The notes below the pieces were generated by a model. That model ran no database searches and was not told the origin of the DNA. It saw only the letters and a program-made list of their open reading frames with translations. From contig JALHRP010000005.1 in NCBI GenBank assembly GCA_022841365.1, positions 1 through 64,000 of the forward strand: 64,000 nucleotides of DNA. The letters run 5' to 3'. The stretch comes from Chitinophagaceae bacterium (lineage in GTDB: Bacteria; Bacteroidota; Bacteroidia; Chitinophagales; Chitinophagaceae). Below are positions 43,765 to 54,100 of this stretch, piece after piece; position 1 is the stretch's first letter; every line of letters starts with the position of its first letter. The position numbers and the translations under genes were made by a program.

Positions 43765-44850
43765 ATGGCAACAAATCCCATCATAAAAAAATATCCCAAC
43801 AGCAGCCTCAATCGTTTTGGCGGTTGGGTATTTCATTGCATTGATGCACATACCTGCGGTAACCCTGTTCGTTTAGTTGCAGAAGGTGGTCCGGCATTGG
43901 AAGGAAAGAACATGAGCGAAAAACGTCAGCACTTTTTAAGAGAGTATGATTGGATACGCAAGGGATTAATGTTTGAACCACGTGGTCATGATATGATGAG
44001 TGGCAGTATTCTCTATCCGCCGCATGATCCGCAAAATGATGTGGCTGTTTTATTTATTGAAACAAGCGGTTGTTTACCCATGTGCGGTCATGGTACGATT
44101 GGTACGATTACTATTGCTATTGAAGAAGGATTGATTGTTCCCAAAACGCCGGGCATTATTCGTATGGAAGCACCGGCGGGATTGGTGATGATTGAATACA
44201 GGACGGACGACAGACCACAGACGACGGACAACAGCAGCTCACTAAAGGTTACCAGTGTGAAGTTGACAAACGTACCTGCTTACTTACATTCAACAGAATT
44301 AACAGTTGATTGTCCGGAATTGGGTGAATTAATTGTTGATGTTTCTTATGGAGGAAATTTTTATGCCATTGTAGATGTGCAGAAAAATTTCAAAGGACTG
44401 GAACATTATGCTGCTGATAAACTCATTGCATGGGCAAGAGAGCTGCGCAAGAATATCAATGCAAAGTATACATTCGTTCATCCGCAGGATGAAACGATCA
44501 ACGGATGCAGTCATATTTTATGGACCGGTGCTGTTCTTGATCCAATCTCAACAGCACGCAATGCAGTGTTTTATGGCGATAAAGCAATTGACCGCAGTCC
44601 ATGCGGTACTGGCACCTCCGCCCGTATGGCGCAATGGTATGCAAAAGGAAAGTTGAAGAAAGGGGATCTGTTTATTCATGAAAGCATTATTGGCAGTAAG
44701 TTCATTGGCAGCATTGAAGAAGAACTGGAAGTAAACGGCATTAAAGCCATTAAACCGGGTATTGAAGGTTGGGCAAAAATTTATGGGTACAATACCATCA
44801 GTATTGACAAAGAAGATGATCCGTATGCCGAAGGGTTTCAGGTTGTCTGA
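43765..44850 (+). CDS. 4-hydroxyproline epimerase (proline racemase family)
   Basis: A 361-residue enzyme that epimerises trans-4-hydroxy-L-proline to cis-4-hydroxy-D-proline. Both catalytic cysteines are present, MCGHG near residue 112 and RSPCGTGTS near 280, which excludes the Thr-containing dehydratase relatives. FHCIDAHTCGNPVR at the N-terminus is typical. A low-complexity insert (TDDRPQTTDNSSS, about 150-163) comes from a GAC-rich repeat in the DNA and is not expected in the family. Begins 2 bp after the stop of the BNR protein. Confidence 0.9.
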   Translation: MATNPIIKKYPNSSLNRFGGWVFHCIDAHTCGNPVRLVAEGGPALEGKNMSEKRQHFLREYDWIRKGLMFEPRGHDMMSGSILYPPHDPQNDVAVLFIETSGCLPMCGHGTIGTITIAIEEGLIVPKTPGIIRMEAPAGLVMIEYRTDDRPQTTDNSSSLKVTSVKLTNVPAYLHSTELTVDCPELGELIVDVSYGGNFYAIVDVQKNFKGLEHYAADKLIAWARELRKNINAKYTFVHPQDETINGCSHILWTGAVLDPISTARNAVFYGDKAIDRSPCGTGTSARMAQWYAKGKLKKGDLFIHESIIGSKFIGSIEEELEVNGIKAIKPGIEGWAKIYGYNTISIDKEDDPYAEGFQVV

Positions 44851-44940
44851 ACCACGATTTTTAGGATTAGTATGATTCGTGAAATGAGAGGAAGAATGTT
44901 GTTGCACAGTTCAGTTGTTAATTCAATATATCAGTAATAA

Positions 44941-45000
44941 TGATAAGCTCGGCCTCCCCTCTCCGAAAGAGAGGGGAACGAGTGGAGAGGTTTAGCCATT
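44941..45000. repeat. REP-like palindromic intergenic repeat
   Basis: The 192-bp gap after the epimerase holds GCCTCCCCTCTCCGAAAGAG followed by AGGGGAACGAGTGGAGAGG, a hairpin-forming element of the kind scattered between genes in many Bacteroidota. It may attenuate transcription between the epimerase and dehydrogenase genes. Confidence 0.6.
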
Positions 45001-45042
45001 CAATGTGGCAAATGTGTAAACTTAAATGAAGTGTAAACTTTT

Positions 45043-46287
45043 ATGAGTAAAGCAATTATTGTTGGCGGAGGAATTGTAGGATTAAGTTCTGCCTATTATT
45101 TACAACAAAGCGGCTGGGAAGTAACGGTGCTGGACAAGGGCGATTTTTCCGATAACTGTTCGTATGGTAATGCAGGTTATGTTTGTCCAAGTCATTTTAT
45201 TCCATTGGCAACGCCCGGTATTGTAACACAGGGGCTGAAATGGATGTGGAATTCAAAGAGTCCGTTTTATGTAGAGCCTCGTTTGAATGCTGCACTGATC
45301 TCATGGGGCATGAAGTTTATAAAAAGTGCTACAGCCAAACATGTAAACAATTCTGCCATACCCCTTCGTGATATTGCCTTCCTCAGTCAACAGTGTTACG
45401 AACAATGGACTAAGTTGCCCGACTTTGATTTTGCTTACGAAAAGAAAGGACTGCTTGAATATTTTCAAACAGCAGAAAAAGAAGAACATTCGCATCATAC
45501 TGCAGAAGATGCAAAAAAAATAGGCATTGAAGCAGTGATGTTATCAGCAGCAGAAGTACAAGCCATGGAGCCGGATGTTCAACTCAATATTCGTGGAGCA
45601 TTGTATTTTAAAGATGATGCACATTTGTATCCGCAAAAATTGATGAAAGGATTAATGACGGTGTTGAAACAGTCTGGCGTAGAGTTGATCCCGAATGAAG
45701 AAGTTGTCCGGTTTGAACAAAATGGAACAAGAATAAAAACTGTTTATACAAAGCAACAGCAATACAATGTAGACATGCTGGTGATTGCAACAGGATCGTG
45801 GTCGAGAGAAGTTGCTTCAATGGTTGGTTTGAGTCTGCCGTTAATGCCGGGCCGTGGTTATTCTGTTACTTTAGAAAACTCGCCATTCAAATTAAATTAT
45901 CCGGCTGTGTTGCAGGAAGGCAGAGTGGCCATTACACCGATGGATCAAAATAAAATCCGTTTTGGTGGAACCATGGAAATTACTTCCATCAAAACTCCGC
46001 CACGTATGAACCGTGTTGCCGGTATTCTTGAAGCAGTGGAACGTTATTTACCTGCGTTTAAAATACCCATGCCCTCAACAGAAAATATTTGGTACGGATA
46101 CAGGCCCTGTTCAGCAGATGGCTTGCCGTATATTGGCAGAGTAAAAGAAAATGTTCTTGTAGCAACCGGTCATGCAATGATAGGATTGAGTTTGGGCCCT
46201 GCCACAGGTAAGTTGGTTGCAGAGCTGGCAAATGAACAAACAACCAGCGTTGATATCAATCCTTATAATCCCGGACGGTTTTCATAA
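45043..46287 (+). CDS. FAD-dependent D-amino acid (hydroxyproline) dehydrogenase
   Basis: A 414-residue DAO/DadA-type flavoprotein. The FAD-binding Rossmann motif is IIVGGGIVGLSSAYYLQQSGWEV at residues 4-26 (quoted in part as GGGIVGLSSAYYL). A C-terminal FAD-contact segment is WYGYRPCSADGLPYIGR, then ATGHAMIGLSLGPATGKLVAEL. In this operon it most likely oxidises cis-4-hydroxy-D-proline to 1-pyrroline-4-hydroxy-2-carboxylate. A general D-amino acid dehydrogenase is the alternative by sequence alone. Confidence 0.89.
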   Translation: MSKAIIVGGGIVGLSSAYYLQQSGWEVTVLDKGDFSDNCSYGNAGYVCPSHFIPLATPGIVTQGLKWMWNSKSPFYVEPRLNAALISWGMKFIKSATAKHVNNSAIPLRDIAFLSQQCYEQWTKLPDFDFAYEKKGLLEYFQTAEKEEHSHHTAEDAKKIGIEAVMLSAAEVQAMEPDVQLNIRGALYFKDDAHLYPQKLMKGLMTVLKQSGVELIPNEEVVRFEQNGTRIKTVYTKQQQYNVDMLVIATGSWSREVASMVGLSLPLMPGRGYSVTLENSPFKLNYPAVLQEGRVAITPMDQNKIRFGGTMEITSIKTPPRMNRVAGILEAVERYLPAFKIPMPSTENIWYGYRPCSADGLPYIGRVKENVLVATGHAMIGLSLGPATGKLVAELANEQTTSVDINPYNPGRFS

Positions 46288-46331
46288 TTGTAGTTGTTGT
46301 TGTACTAACTTCGGTCATTAATAACAGCATC

Positions 46332-47165
46332 ATGAAAAAAATAATTTTCTTTCTTGTTTTCTGCAGCTGCGTACTTGCTCTTTCTGCGCAACATCAACTG
46401 GTAAAAATATGGTCAACCGATACCATTTTAAAAGTACCTGAATCTGTATTGTTTGATGGAAAGAATAAAGTGCTTTACGTAACCAACATTGATGGTATAC
46501 AACCATGGGGTAAAGATGGCAAAGGTTCTGTTGGTAAAGTGGGATTGGATGGACAGATCATTGCTGTTGACTGGGTAAGTGGATTGAATGCACCCAAAGG
46601 AATGGGTTTGTATAAAAATAAATTATACGTGGCCGATTTAACCGAGCTGGTTGTGATTGATGTACTGAAAGGAATTATTATTGATCGGATACAGGTAGAA
46701 GGTTCGCAGGGATTAAATGATGTAAGTGTGAATGAGAAAGGAATTGTGTACGTGTCCGATTCAAGGAGCAGAAGAGTGTATGAAGTGAAAGAAAAGAAGG
46801 CCACTGTTTTGCTTGACAGTACTAAATTAAAAGGACCGAACGGTGTATTGATGCATAAAAAGAATCTGTACGTTCTTGATGCCGGCAGCATGTACCGCAT
46901 GGAGAAAGATGGGTCATTAACCAAACTGGCCGAAGGGATGGATGGCGGAACTGATGGAATTGAGAATGTAAGAGGTAACGACTATCTTGTTTCAACCTGG
47001 AGCGGCGTGGTATATTATGTAAATGCTGATGGAACAAAACAGGTGCTGCTTGATGGAAGGGAGCAGAAAGTCAACTCAGCAGATATTGGTTACGATGCTG
47101 CCAAACGCATTGTATATATTCCTACTTTCTGGAAAAATTCAGTAGTAGCCTATCAATTAAAGTAA
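46332..47165 (+). CDS. Exported SMP-30/NHL-like beta-propeller protein
   Basis: A 277-residue protein with a signal peptide (MKKIIFFLVFCSCVLALSAQ). The mature part is a six-bladed propeller-like run of short strands (VLYVTNIDGI, KLYVADLTELVVID, GIVYVSDSRSRRVYEV, NLYVLDAGSMYRM), as in SMP-30/gluconolactonase or NHL proteins. It follows the dehydrogenase by 44 bp on the same strand. Metal-binding catalytic residues of lactonases cannot be confirmed by eye, so the substrate is open. Confidence 0.78.
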   Translation: MKKIIFFLVFCSCVLALSAQHQLVKIWSTDTILKVPESVLFDGKNKVLYVTNIDGIQPWGKDGKGSVGKVGLDGQIIAVDWVSGLNAPKGMGLYKNKLYVADLTELVVIDVLKGIIIDRIQVEGSQGLNDVSVNEKGIVYVSDSRSRRVYEVKEKKATVLLDSTKLKGPNGVLMHKKNLYVLDAGSMYRMEKDGSLTKLAEGMDGGTDGIENVRGNDYLVSTWSGVVYYVNADGTKQVLLDGREQKVNSADIGYDAAKRIVYIPTFWKNSVVAYQLK

Positions 47166-47230
47166 AGGAATGTGAAAACTTTTTGTACGGCATTTCCAGC
47201 AATGGGAATGTCGTTATTTTTACCAAACGT

Positions 47231-48829
47231 ATGGACTGTACAGCACAAACTCTTTCTTATCAACAAACCGGCGCTTTTTCTAACATTGTATTGGATTATC
47301 TGAACAATGCGCCGCAACTGCGTTCGTTCTATTCTCATCGTCCCGATCTGGAAGGAATTCAAAAAGCTATTGCTGAACGAAAAACTTTTTCAACCAACAG
47401 GAAAGTACTGGTTGATCAGTTAAAGAAACAATACAGTGAGGTTGATGTTACAAATGCGGTCAAAAAAAACATTGACTTGCTGTTACAGGATAATGCCTTC
47501 ACCATCACCACCGCACATCAGCCCAATTTATTTACCGGTCCGCTTTATTTTATTTATAAAATTCTCCATGCTGTTAAACTCGCCAATGAAATGAAGCAAC
47601 AATTACCTGCATATGAGTTTGTTCCTGTTTATTACATGGGTAGTGAAGATGCAGATTTTGAAGAGTTGAGTTATTCTGTGGTGAATGGAGTAAAATATCA
47701 ATGGGCAACACAACAGAACGGTGCTTTTGGTAAAATGCTGATTGATAAAAACATTACGCAGCTCATTAATGACATCAGCGGACAGTTATTAGTGCAGCCA
47801 CACGGTAAAGAAATTGTTGATGCCTTGCGTAATTGCTATAAAGAAAAAACCAGCATACAGGATGCAACCTTTGCTTTTGTACATTTTCTTTTTGCGGAGT
47901 ATGGATTGATTGTGCTGATTGCTGATGCCAAAGAATTAAAACAGGAAATGATTCCTGTGTTTGAAGATGAACTGGTAAACCGAAGCTCATCAAAGCAGGT
48001 GCAGCAAACCATTACAGCGCTTGAACAGCATTACAAAGTACAGGCAGGCGGCAGAGAAATCAATTTATTTTATTTTGATGAAGATCTGCGTGAACGGATA
48101 GAAGCAGATGGGGATGGATTTGCGGTTGCTAATACAACCATCCGATTTACAAAAGAAGAAATACTGAAGGAAGTAAAGGAACATCCGGAACGTTTCAGTC
48201 CTAATGTGATACTTCGTGGATTATATCAGGAAAGTATTTTACCCAACATCGCTTTTATTGGCGGTGGGGGAGAGCTGGCTTACTGGCTGGAGTTAAAAAA
48301 TGTATTTACGCATCATACAGTTCCTTTCCCTGTTTTAGTTTTACGTAATTCGTTTTTATTAACGCAACAGCAGTTGAATGAAAAAATCATTAAACTTGGA
48401 TTTACGATTGCTGATTTCTTTTTAACCGAACTGGAATTGATGAACAGGTTTGTAAAAAGAGAAACAGCAAATAAAGTAGAATTAAACGGAAGCTTTACGC
48501 AGGCAGAACATTTATATGAAACACTGAAGCAACAGGCAGCTGCTATTGATGTTACATTGTCGCAACATGTAGAGGCGCTTAAAACAAAAGCACTGTACCG
48601 CTTGCAGGAACTGGAAAAGAAATTACTCCGTGCAGAAAAACGAAAGTTTGAAGAACAGCAAAATCAAATTCAACAAATCAGGCAAAACCTGTTCCCCGGT
48701 AATGGTTTACAGGAACGGAAAGAAAGTATGCTCGGCTTTTATGCAAAATATGGGAAGGAGATGATTACTGAGTTGTATAAACACTCACCTTCACTGGAGC
48801 AGGAGTTTGTGGTGATGAGTATAAAATAA
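47231..48829 (+). CDS. bshC: Putative cysteine ligase BshC (bacillithiol synthesis)
   Basis: A 532-residue cytosolic enzyme, the last step of bacillithiol synthesis, adding cysteine to glucosaminyl malate. The ATG at 47231 (MDCTAQTLSYQQTGAF) is used; the track start at 47183 is a TTG. Family landmarks are FTITTAHQPNLFTGPLYFIYKI near 105, VYYMGSEDADFEEL near 140 and AFIGGGGELAYWLELKNVF near 350, then a long C-terminal coiled coil (LEKKLLRAEKRKFEEQQNQ). Convergent with purE. BshA and BshB are outside this window. Confidence 0.92.
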   Translation: MDCTAQTLSYQQTGAFSNIVLDYLNNAPQLRSFYSHRPDLEGIQKAIAERKTFSTNRKVLVDQLKKQYSEVDVTNAVKKNIDLLLQDNAFTITTAHQPNLFTGPLYFIYKILHAVKLANEMKQQLPAYEFVPVYYMGSEDADFEELSYSVVNGVKYQWATQQNGAFGKMLIDKNITQLINDISGQLLVQPHGKEIVDALRNCYKEKTSIQDATFAFVHFLFAEYGLIVLIADAKELKQEMIPVFEDELVNRSSSKQVQQTITALEQHYKVQAGGREINLFYFDEDLRERIEADGDGFAVANTTIRFTKEEILKEVKEHPERFSPNVILRGLYQESILPNIAFIGGGGELAYWLELKNVFTHHTVPFPVLVLRNSFLLTQQQLNEKIIKLGFTIADFFLTELELMNRFVKRETANKVELNGSFTQAEHLYETLKQQAAAIDVTLSQHVEALKTKALYRLQELEKKLLRAEKRKFEEQQNQIQQIRQNLFPGNGLQERKESMLGFYAKYGKEMITELYKHSPSLEQEFVVMSIK

Positions 48830-48846
48830 GAACTGTGTTAAGCAAA

Positions 48847-49350
48847 TCAATCAAACTTATTTTCCCAACCTTCACTTTTCAGTTTGTCAACCTTCGCAAT
48901 CACTTCATCTTTCATATTATTTTTATAAGCTGCTACTTTCTGAGAAATGGCTTCATCAAAGGTGCCGATAATTTCTGCAGCAAGAATGCCCGCATTTTTC
49001 CCTGCATTTAATGCAACTGTTGCAACAGGCACACCGTTGGGCATCTGTAAAATAGAAAGAATGCTGTCCCATCCGTCAATTGAGTTGGAAGATTTTACAG
49101 GAACACCAATAACAGGTAACGATGTAATACTTGCAACCATGCCCGGCAAATGTGCAGCACCACCAGCGCCTGCAATAATTACTTTCAATCCTCTTTCTTT
49201 AGCAGTTTGTGCATAATCCAGCATCCGTTGCGGAGTTCTGTGTGCAGATACAACCGTAAGCTCATAGCTGACTCCGAATTCTTTTAATACATCTGCAGCA
49301 GGCTGCATAACAGGTAAATCGCTGTCGCTGCCCATGATAATTCCGACCAT
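48847..49350 (-). CDS. purE: N5-carboxyaminoimidazole ribonucleotide mutase PurE
   Basis: Purine synthesis enzyme that converts N5-CAIR to CAIR. The ATG at 49350 ([16 protein letters not shown]) is chosen. The longer track start ([11 protein letters not shown]) reads through the inverted-repeat end of the neighbouring element. Motifs are GSDSDLPVM at 7-15, SAHRTPQRM near 43, and [25 protein letters not shown]. Its 167 residues are typical of class I PurE. The partner purK lies at 55379 on the same strand, with the efflux operon in between. Confidence 0.95.
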   Translation of the reverse strand: MVGIIMGSDSDLPVMQPAADVLKEFGVSYELTVVSAHRTPQRMLDYAQTAKERGLKVIIAGAGGAAHLPGMVASITSLPVIGVPVKSSNSIDGWDSILSILQMPNGVPVATVALNAGKNAGILAAEIIGTFDEAISQKVAAYKNNMKDEVIAKVDKLKSEGWENKFD

Positions 49351-49354
49351 AATC

Positions 49355-49825
49355 GTTTGTAGTTTGTGGTTTGTAGTTGCCATTACAGTCTGTCTTTAAA
49401 TTTTTGACCTTTTACTTTTGCTTGATTTAAGTAAGCTATAAATGTTGTTGTCATCTTTGTGATTTCATCTGCTCTGTCGTAAAGATGTTGAAATTTTTCT
49501 TCTGAAAGATAATTTCTATCATGGGCTCTGTATAATTGTGATTTTACTTCACCTGCTGAGCCTTTTGAATAAGAAAGAAAGTTGATGAATTCTAATTTGC
49601 TGCTTCGTTCAAACCCTTCTGCAATATTATCCATGATTGAACCGCTTGCAGCATTTATCTGATCTATTAATTTGTAGTCTTTTTTAAATCCCCCTTCTTC
49701 AATATATAGAAAAATGTCTTTTGACAGACTTCTTGCTTTTTGCCACATGTCCAGCTCTTCAAACTTGGTGATGGTAGCCATAGTAGTTTAGGTTTGCCCA
49801 AAACTACAAACTATAAACTACAAAC
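49355..49825. mobile_element. Inverted-repeat-bounded element with four-helix-bundle gene
   Basis: A 471-bp unit between the tolC stop and the purE start. Its ends are inverted repeats of 24 bp with two mismatches (left starts GTTTGTAGTTTGTGG, right ends AAACTACAAAC). The only gene inside is the four-helix-bundle ORF. The right repeat overlaps the tolC stop codon, the left ends 4 bp before purE's ATG. No transposase is inside, so movement would need an enzyme in trans. Mobility is inference from structure. Confidence 0.6.
49383..49781 (-). CDS. Four-helix bundle protein (S23/23S IVS family)
   Basis: A 132-residue protein of the S23/Avd-like four-helix bundle family, which is common in Bacteroidota and has been found inside 23S rRNA intervening sequences and beside diversity-generating retroelements. 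Typical segments are [18 protein letters not shown] (residues 7-24), [21 protein letters not shown] and [16 protein letters not shown]. It is cytosolic and basic; other members form oligomers. No reverse transcriptase is nearby. It is the sole gene inside the inverted-repeat-bounded element. Confidence 0.87.
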   Translation of the reverse strand: MATITKFEELDMWQKARSLSKDIFLYIEEGGFKKDYKLIDQINAASGSIMDNIAEGFERSSKLEFINFLSYSKGSAGEVKSQLYRAHDRNYLSEEKFQHLYDRADEITKMTTTFIAYLNQAKVKGQKFKDRL

Positions 49826-51137
49826 TAAAGCCTCCTCAAATCACCTGCAAGCAATTTCATTTCAGCTTCAGCAAGCTTGGCCATGTACAATGCGTTGATG
49901 TAACGTGTTTGTCCGTTAATATAATCAATCTGCACCTGCCGTAATTCAATGGATGTAATTGCAAGCTTACGGAAACGCTCAGTTGCAATTACATTATTTT
50001 CCTGTATCAGCAGCAATGTACTTTTTTCAAGATCAACCAGATTAACTGCATTTTGAAAATTATAATAAGCATTCACCAGACTGGTGTTCACCTGATTTTT
50101 TAAACGATCAATTACTACCTGTTGATTTTTGATATTGATATCTGCCACTTTTTCCTGCCGTTTAATATTACCTCCCTGAAAAATAGGAATCGCTACGCCG
50201 ATATTTCCGTTGGGCCCCAGATTGCGGTTAAACAATGTAAAACCCGCATCGTTCCTGCTTTGTGCCAGGTTAAAATTTCCATTTAATGTAACAGAAGGTA
50301 AACGTTGGGAAATGACTTCCCGTTTCTGTTGCACCAGCACCGAAAGATTACTCTGAGCCATCAGCAAATCATAATTATCTGTTTGTGCTTTTTGCTGAAG
50401 TGATGCAAAGTTTACAGTTGCATCTGTAGTAATAGCTTCCTGCACATCAAATGCAGTTTCAGGTGTACGTGCAAGAATGAAATTGAAATTTGATTTTGCA
50501 ACACGGATATTGTTTTCTATCACCAGCAGATTTCCCTTTTGCTGATTCAGATCAACCTGTGCCTGCAGCAAATCTGTTTTGGGTGCAGTGCCAATGGTAA
50601 AGCGGCTCTCTGCAATTTGTTTCCGTTCTTCAAAAAACAAAATGGTTTCCTGCAATGCTTTCTTTTGCTGATTGAGTTGTACAATTTGATAATAAGCAGC
50701 AATTACATCAAACACCGTTGCATTTAACTGTCTGCGAAAACTGAGTTCACCCAACAGTTCCAGTTCCTCCAGTCTTTTTTTGTAGCAAACATCCGCATGC
50801 CATCAAACACACGCCAGCTTACTGCAAAACCTGCATTGATGTTGCGGAGAACAGCACCGTTACGTTTAATAGTGGTACCGTTTGCCAGTTGCTGCTCCAG
50901 ATTGTTGGATGCTATACCGGCTGTTGAATTGAGATTGATATTGGGCCATAGCCCTGCTGTGCCCCAGTTGTTATTGATTTGACCGATCTGTTTACTGTTC
51001 TTTTCAATCACCACATCAAAATTCTTTTCCAAAGCAATTTGAATTGCTTCTTCCAAAGTAAGCCTGGTGGTTGTTTGTGCAAACGCTATGATATTAATCA
51101 GACAGCTTAGTAATAACAGTTTCAGTTTCTTCTTCAT
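49825..51137 (-). pseudogene. TolC-family outer membrane efflux protein, frameshifted
   Basis: Two adjacent reading frames make one TolC protein. The first (from 51137) has a signal peptide and the N-terminal repeat (RLTLEEAIQIALEKNFDVVI) up to WRVFDGMRMFATKK near residue 120, then goes off frame and stops at 50724. The second (49825-50754) resumes with LGELSFRRQLNATVFDVIAAYY and reads to the normal C-terminus. The break sits at a run of seven A on the coding strand (about 50773-50779); eight would restore the frame. A real mutation, a slippery phase switch or a sequencing error all fit. The intact product would be the outer-membrane channel of the RND pump. Confidence 0.85.
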
Positions 51138-54100
51138 GTACTTTAATTTTTTTGGATGACAGGTACGAATACATCGCAGGAATTACAAAAAGTGTAAGCA
51201 CCAGCGAAAACATAATTCCACCTACAATCACAACACCTAAGGGTATACGGCTGGTTGATGCAGCACCTAACGACAATGCAAGAGGTAATGCACCAAGGCT
51301 CATGGCTAAACTCGTCATCAAAATAGGACGCAAACGCATAGTGGCTGCTTCAATCACTGCAGGTTTTTTTAACATACCTGCATGTTTCTTTTGATTGGCA
51401 AATTCTACAATCAAAATACCATTCTTGGTTACAAGACCAATGAGCATAATCATACCAATCTGTGAAAAGATATTGATCGTCTGGTCGAACAACCATAGTG
51501 AAAATACAGCACCTGCTATCGCTAATGGTACAGTAAACATGATCACTAACGGATCAATGAAACTTTCAAACTGTGCTGCAAGAACTAAAAAGATGAGAAT
51601 TAAAGCCAGACCAAAAGCAAAAAATGTATTGCCGCTGCTTTCTGCAAAATCTCTGGAGTTACCGGAGAGTGCTGTGTTAAACGATTCATCCAGTAATTTA
51701 TCTGCAATAGCATTCATAGCTTCTATCCCGTCTCCAATCGTTTTACCGGGAGCTAAACCTGCACTGATGGTAGCCGATTTGTAACGGTTAAAATGATACA
51801 GCGTTGGCGGAGTAGTTTCTTCTGTAAAGCTTACAAACTGATCAATGGAAATCATTTGCCCAGCTGCATTACGGATGAATAAATTTTTAAGATCGGTAGG
51901 TGCATCTCTGTCATCACGCAACACCTGCCCAACCACTTGATATTGTTTTCCGTCTTTAATGAAATAACCAAGCCTTCGGTTACTTAAAGAGAGCTGCAGC
52001 ATTTCAGAAATATCGGTTACACTTACACCCAGCTCACTTGCTTTTAAACGATCAATATTTAAACGCAATTCCGGCTTATTAAATTTCAGATCAGCATCAA
52101 CACCTGCAAACACCGGATTCTTTTGCGCTTCTTCTAAAAACTTTGGAAGCAGTTCTTTCAGCTTATCAAAATTATTATTCTGCAACACAAACTGAACGGG
52201 CAAACCTCCACGTCTGTTTACTGAAATGGTTTGTTCCTGTATGGCAAAAGCTCTTCCTTCATTAAACTTGGGCAAGTTGCGTGTAATTACATCAACAATC
52301 TGTTGTTGAGAACGGTCTCTTTCATTTGGTGGAGTTAACAGACAACGAACAAAACCACTGTTTACTGATCCTGATCCTGTAAAGCCGGGAGCTGTTACTG
52401 AGATGAGTACTTTGGTTTCTGGTACACTGTCCTGTACAAGTTTGACTAATTTGTCAATGTACTTGTCCATTGCATCATAACTGGTTCCTTCGGGTGCACT
52501 TACCTGTAAGCGAAACTGGCTGCGGTCTTCCATTGGTGCCAGCTCACTTTGTAAATTGCCGCCAATAAAATAAATCATTGCAAAACAAACACCGAGAATA
52601 ATAAATGAAACCCATCTGGCTTTCATAAAACCACGAAGTAAACGGTTGTAACCATTTTCCATTCCGGTAAAGAAGGGTTCCGTAACTCTGTAAAACCAAC
52701 CATGTGAATGCCCACCCTTTCGTGTGAGATACACGTTAAGAACAGGAGTTAACGTAAGCGATACAAAAGCAGAGATCAACACCGCACCTGCCACTACAAT
52801 ACCAAACTCACGGAACAAGCGGCCTACAAATCCTTCTAAGAAAATGATTGGTAAGAAAACCACTGCCAGTGTAATGGATGTTGCAATTACAGCAAAGTAA
52901 ATTTCTTTAGAACCTTCACGGGCAGCTTTGTATTTATCCATGCCCTGTTCCATTTTCTTAAAAATATTTTCAGTAACTACAATACCATCATCCACCACCA
53001 AACCTGTAGCCAGTACGATGGCCAGCAATGTAAGTACGTTAATGGTAAAGCCAGAGAGGTACATGATAAAGAATGCACCAATTAATGAAACCGGTATATC
53101 TATTAATGGTCTGATGGCGACAAGCCAGTCACGGAAGAATAAGAAGATGATAAGTACAACTAATCCAAACGCAAGTACAAGCGTTTCCTGTACTTCAGAA
53201 ATAGATTTACGTACAAACTGTGTTTGATCTAAACCAATATCCAGTTTAATATCTGCCGGTACTTCTTTTTTAATTTGCTCATAGCGTTTGTAAAACTCGT
53301 CGGCTATGGCAATATAGTTACTGCCCGGTTGCGGTACAATGGCTAATGCAATCATGGGAATGCCACCTTCTTTCAACACACTTTCTTCATTCTCCGGTCC
53401 GAGAATGGCATAACCAATATCGCTGAGTTTAATATCACGGCCACCAATGTTTTTAATGATGAGGTTGTTGAAATCTTCTTCTGTATTTAACCGTCCGAAT
53501 GTTCGTACAGTGAGCTCTGTATTATCTCCTGAAATTTTTCCTGAAGGCAGTTCAATATTTTCACGAAGCAGTGCTGTTTGTACATCTTTTGCTGTTAAGT
53601 TATAGGCCAATAGTTTTTCCGGTTGAAACCAGATACGCATGGCATATTTTTTTTCGCCCCAGATGTTTACCGTACTAACGCCGGGAATGGTTTGTATCCG
53701 CTCCAGCAAATTATTGGTTGCATATTCAGTTACCTGTAAGGGATTGCGGCTTTCACTCTGGATCGTCATTGAAAGAATCGGATCACTGCTGGCATCGGCT
53801 TTGGTAACAACAGGCGGTGCATCCAGATCGGAAGGAAGTGAACGCACTGTTTGTGATACTTTATCCCGCACATCATTGGCCGCTTCTTCTAAATTAAAAC
53901 CCAGTTCAAATTCAACATTAATATTGCTGCTGCCCTGACTGCTGCTGCTGGTAATATTTTTTACACCTGCAATACCGTTGATTGATTTTTCTAACGGCTC
54001 GGTTATCTGCGATTCAATTACATCGGCGTTGGCACCGGGGTACGATGTACGAACGCTGATATTGGGGGGATCAATGGCAGGATAATCTCTGATACCTAAA

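Noticed and set aside
50724-51137. Separate short TolC-like gene
   Set aside because: The protein continues in the next frame across an A7 run, so it is merged with 49825-50754 as one frameshifted gene.
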